DNA of 5,953 nucleotides from NCBI GenBank assembly GCA_964593895.1, contig CAZQKL010000111.1, positions 1 through 5,953 on the forward strand, written 5' to 3'. Position numbers and translations under genes: made by a program. Numbering within the stretch: the first letter of the stretch is position 1; the number at the start of each line of letters is the position of its first letter. The notes beneath the pieces are model-generated. The model ran no database searches and was not told the origin of the DNA. It worked only from the letters and a program-made list of their open reading frames with translations. Positions 3,523 to 5,953 of this stretch are shown here, in pieces. The DNA is from CAZQKL01 sp964593895 [NCBI: uncultured bacterium]. Lineage in GTDB: Bacteria; DYJV01.

Positions 3523-5953
3523 CTTTTTTCTTATTTGATTGAAACTTTATAATTCCAAACAAAATAAACAAAAATACAAAAATTATAAAAACATTCATTA
3601 CCCATTTTATTCCAGAGGAAGAGAGCTCTGAATTTTCCTTTTTTGTCTCTTCTTTGAGTTCAAAGCCCTTTACCTGATTTTTTGATACTGTTTTTCCGTT
3701 AACATTAACATTTTTCATTTTTCTTACAATATTTCCAATTTTTTTCAGTAATTTCTCTCTATCTTTAACCGCTTTATTTAAAGATTTCCCCATTGCTTTT
3801 GTAATAATTGCTTTAAATTTTTGAACTATTTCTGGGCTCAAAACTCCTGGAACTGAAATTATATTTACAACCATTTGATTTAACATGGGATTATTACAGG
3901 TGTGGTCACAGCAAGCAACTCCATAATTTACAACATTTAAAGCATAATCAACTGCAAGTTTTTGAATCACTTTTTTATCTGGCTTCCAGTAGCCTTTTCT
4001 TACCGCTTCAAGCATTCTTGCTGTCATTGATTGATATGCCCATGGATTTTCTTTTTGAAAAAATTTTTTTATTCCAAGTTTATATTTATCTTTCACATAA
4101 ACATCAAAAGTTTCAAGCCATTTTTTACTATCAATAGCTTTGGGAACAGTTACCTGCCATCCCCACATATAATCAACAAAATTACTAATTGCTCTTGCAC
4201 CTGCATATCCCTCTTTCATCATCCCTTTAATCCATTCAGGATTTGTGTATCTAATTCTGAATTCTTTTCCAATTGTTTTATTTATATCTTCCACATAAAC
4301 ATTTTCAGGATTTGCACTTCGGGATACATAAAGCTCTGGGCTTTTACCTGTTATTGTTCTAACTGCAAGAACTGCTCCACCTGCATATTGAAAGAAATCA
4401 TCATTATCCATTGTGCCATACAATTCTGTGGAAAGTGTATGAACAACTACTTTAACATCTTTTGCGTTTAATCTGTAAATTTTCTTTAAAGGTTTGCCCC
4501 AAAATTTTTGAGAATACCCGTATGAAAGTCTATTTATAAAAACTTCACCAATTTGAGTATCATTATCCCATAAACCAGAGTTTCCTGTTAATTCTGACAC
4601 CATTGTTCCATAAGCTCCAGGTGGCTCGCTGAAAATTCTGACATTTGAGAGAATTTCTGCATCTTTTTTAGAATATCCCATTTTTAGCAATTTTTTTTCA
4701 ATTTCCAATGAATGCTTTTTTATAAAATTTTCTATATCTTTCTGATTTTTTGCCATTTGAACTGCTTTATCAAGAAGTTTTATAATATTTGGAAACATAT
4801 CTCTAAAAAGTCCAGATGGTTGCATTAAAACATCAATTCTTGGTCTTCCAAGTATTCTACCAGGTATTACAGTTACACCTATAACCCTATCTTTATCATC
4901 CCATACAGGTTTTATTCCCATGTAATAAAGAGCCTGACTTATAGCTATCCCTTCATCTCTGCATGTTTCCACTCCCCAGAGTATTACTTCAACTTTTTCT
5001 GGATATTTGCCGTTGTGCTCTTTGCGATATTTATTAATACTCTGATTTACAAGTTTTATTGCAAGGCTAAAAGCTTCCTTTGATGGAATTTTTCTTGAAT
5101 CAAATGAATATAAATTTCTTCCTGTTGGAAGAGCTGAAATATTTCTCAAAGGGTCATTGCCAGGACCTGGTGGAATAAATTCTCCATTTAATCCTTTAAG
5201 TAAATTCTTTATCTCATCCTCAGCACTTTGTTTTAAAAGTTTCTGGAAATCTTTTTTTAATTTAGGATATCTGCTTTTTAAGGTTTTAGTAAAAGTTTTA
5301 GAGCCATTGTCAGAAATATACCCATATGTATGAAGGCCATATGGAAGATTCTGTTGTTTAAGGTCAATTAAATAATGCTCTATTTTCTCAACATCTTTTT
5401 CAGTAAAGTTTTTCATTCTAAGGTCATTTAAAATGCCAGTTTCATAAACAAGTTTCTTTATAACTTTGAATTTCTCTCTTGCAAGTTCCTTATCCTGCCT
5501 GAGAGCAATGTTGTATCCTTGAATTTTCTCAGCAAGTTTTTCATATTTATCATACAAAGAGCCTTTTTTTATTACAGGAGTTAGATGAGATAGAATAATT
5601 CCTCTACCTCTTCTTTTAGCTTGAATTGCCTCTCCTATATCATCCATTATGTATGGATAAAGAACTGGAATATCCTGCACAAGAAAATCACCATTATCCC
5701 AATAAATTGTTCCTGCCTGTTTGCCTGGCATCCATTCATGGGTCCCATGAGTTCCAAGATTAATAAAACAATCAGCTTTAAAAACCTTTTTTAACCAGAG
5801 ATAAACTGCAATGTATTGGTGGTGAGGTGGTAAAGTGACATCATGATACATTTTTAAAGGAGATTGTCCCCAGCCTCGCGATGGCTGTGGTAAAATTATT
5901 ATATTTTTGCTTATTCTTACAAGAGGAATAATAAAATTTCCCTTCCATACCAT
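3512..5953 (-). CDS. CobN/HmuS-like chelatase large subunit with C-terminal membrane anchor (5' partial)
   Basis: This belongs to the CobN/BchH family, the large tetrapyrrole-binding subunit of metal chelatases. The window holds the last 813 residues. Family members run about 1,100-1,450, so several hundred N-terminal residues lie to the right, and the ATG at the edge is an internal Met. Family marks are ILPQPSRGWGQ (19-30), LPPHHQYIAVYLWL (41-54), GTHGTHEWMPG (67-77), EAIQAKRRGRG (108-118), ILWGVETCRDEG, GRPRIDV, SEPPGAYGTMV and YVSRSANPENVY. GTHGTHEW is the CobN form and differs from the BchH form. After the usual end of the catalytic region come YGVACCDHTCNNP (C681, C682, H684, C686), a charged stretch, and a membrane helix at about 784-802 followed by a Lys-rich tail. 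Classical soluble CobN of B12 synthesis lacks such an anchor, as far as I recall. No CobS/CobT lies nearby. With TonB/ExbBD next to it, a HmuS-like role in taking metal from an imported tetrapyrrole is more likely than cobalt insertion; this is inference. Confidence 0.92.
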   Translation of the reverse strand: MVWKGNFIIPLVRISKNIIILPQPSRGWGQSPLKMYHDVTLPPHHQYIAVYLWLKKVFKADCFINLGTHGTHEWMPGKQAGTIYWDNGDFLVQDIPVLYPYIMDDIGEAIQAKRRGRGIILSHLTPVIKKGSLYDKYEKLAEKIQGYNIALRQDKELAREKFKVIKKLVYETGILNDLRMKNFTEKDVEKIEHYLIDLKQQNLPYGLHTYGYISDNGSKTFTKTLKSRYPKLKKDFQKLLKQSAEDEIKNLLKGLNGEFIPPGPGNDPLRNISALPTGRNLYSFDSRKIPSKEAFSLAIKLVNQSINKYRKEHNGKYPEKVEVILWGVETCRDEGIAISQALYYMGIKPVWDDKDRVIGVTVIPGRILGRPRIDVLMQPSGLFRDMFPNIIKLLDKAVQMAKNQKDIENFIKKHSLEIEKKLLKMGYSKKDAEILSNVRIFSEPPGAYGTMVSELTGNSGLWDNDTQIGEVFINRLSYGYSQKFWGKPLKKIYRLNAKDVKVVVHTLSTELYGTMDNDDFFQYAGGAVLAVRTITGKSPELYVSRSANPENVYVEDINKTIGKEFRIRYTNPEWIKGMMKEGYAGARAISNFVDYMWGWQVTVPKAIDSKKWLETFDVYVKDKYKLGIKKFFQKENPWAYQSMTARMLEAVRKGYWKPDKKVIQKLAVDYALNVVNYGVACCDHTCNNPMLNQMVVNIISVPGVLSPEIVQKFKAIITKAMGKSLNKAVKDREKLLKKIGNIVRKMKNVNVNGKTVSKNQVKGFELKEETKKENSELSSSGIKWVMNVFIIFVFLFILFGIIKFQSNKKKDEM
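3548..3604 (-). other. Membrane-anchor helix at the C-terminus of the CobN-like protein
   Basis: Residues 784-802 are almost all Phe, Ile, Val, Leu and Gly. They are preceded by a polar, net acidic or neutral segment (ELKEETKKENSELSSSG) and followed by KFQSNKKKDEM. By the positive-inside rule the tail lies in the cytoplasm and the large domain outside the inner membrane, provided the missing N-terminus carries an export signal. Confidence 0.75.

Noticed and set aside
4031-4471. A 146-residue Cys-rich plus-strand reading frame
   Set aside because: It lies antisense to strongly conserved CobN motifs, resembles no family, and its Phe/Ile/Cys-rich make-up is what reversed AT-rich coding gives.
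5951-5953. ATG at the window edge as the true start of the CobN-like gene
   Set aside because: The encoded sequence begins in the middle of the conserved CobN region and the family is several hundred residues longer, so the gene continues beyond the window.
3512-5953. Magnesium chelatase subunit H (BchH/ChlH)
   Set aside because: The motif GTHGTHEW is of the CobN form, there is a C-terminal anchor, and no chlorophyll genes are near.

Overview
This AT-rich window (by eye roughly a quarter G+C, not counted) carries six protein genes, and most of them point to energised uptake across a Gram-negative outer membrane. The standard genetic code fits: TGA ends one gene and Trp is TGG. TonB, ExbB and ExbD imply an organism with an outer membrane. 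The CobN-like protein and the metal-complex ABC ATPase suggest a substrate that is a metal tetrapyrrole (heme or a corrinoid) or a similar metal complex. The Lys/Ile/Asn-rich proteins and low G+C do not allow me to name a phylum.

Layout. On the plus strand, positions 1-539 hold the 3' part of an ATPase gene of the FecE/FepC/BtuD type; its start lies left of the window. Everything else is on the minus strand and reads right to left. First comes a large CobN/HmuS-like chelatase-family protein with a C-terminal membrane helix (5953-3512, N-terminus outside the window). Next are a secreted protein built from 24-residue D-x-N-x-D-G repeats (3522-2491), ExbB (2488-1841), a 164-bp gap with a perfect palindrome and other repeats, ExbD (1676-1263), and TonB (1291-536). 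TonB and the ATPase gene converge and overlap by 4 bp at their stop codons.

How the genes may work together. ExbB, ExbD and TonB would pass proton-motive force to an outer-membrane receptor that is not in the window. The ATPase would power a binding-protein-dependent importer in the inner membrane. The CobN-like protein lacks visible CobS/CobT partners here and ends in a membrane anchor whose charges favour a periplasmic chelatase domain. By analogy with the CobN-like HmuS of Bacteroidetes heme-uptake operons, it may handle or demetallate an imported tetrapyrrole rather than make vitamin B12. The repeat protein between CobN and ExbB is probably exported and Ca2+-binding. It is the least understood member and the best candidate for a new component.

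There are no tRNA, rRNA, CRISPR or insertion-sequence features that I can support. The only non-coding stretch of any size is 1677-1840.
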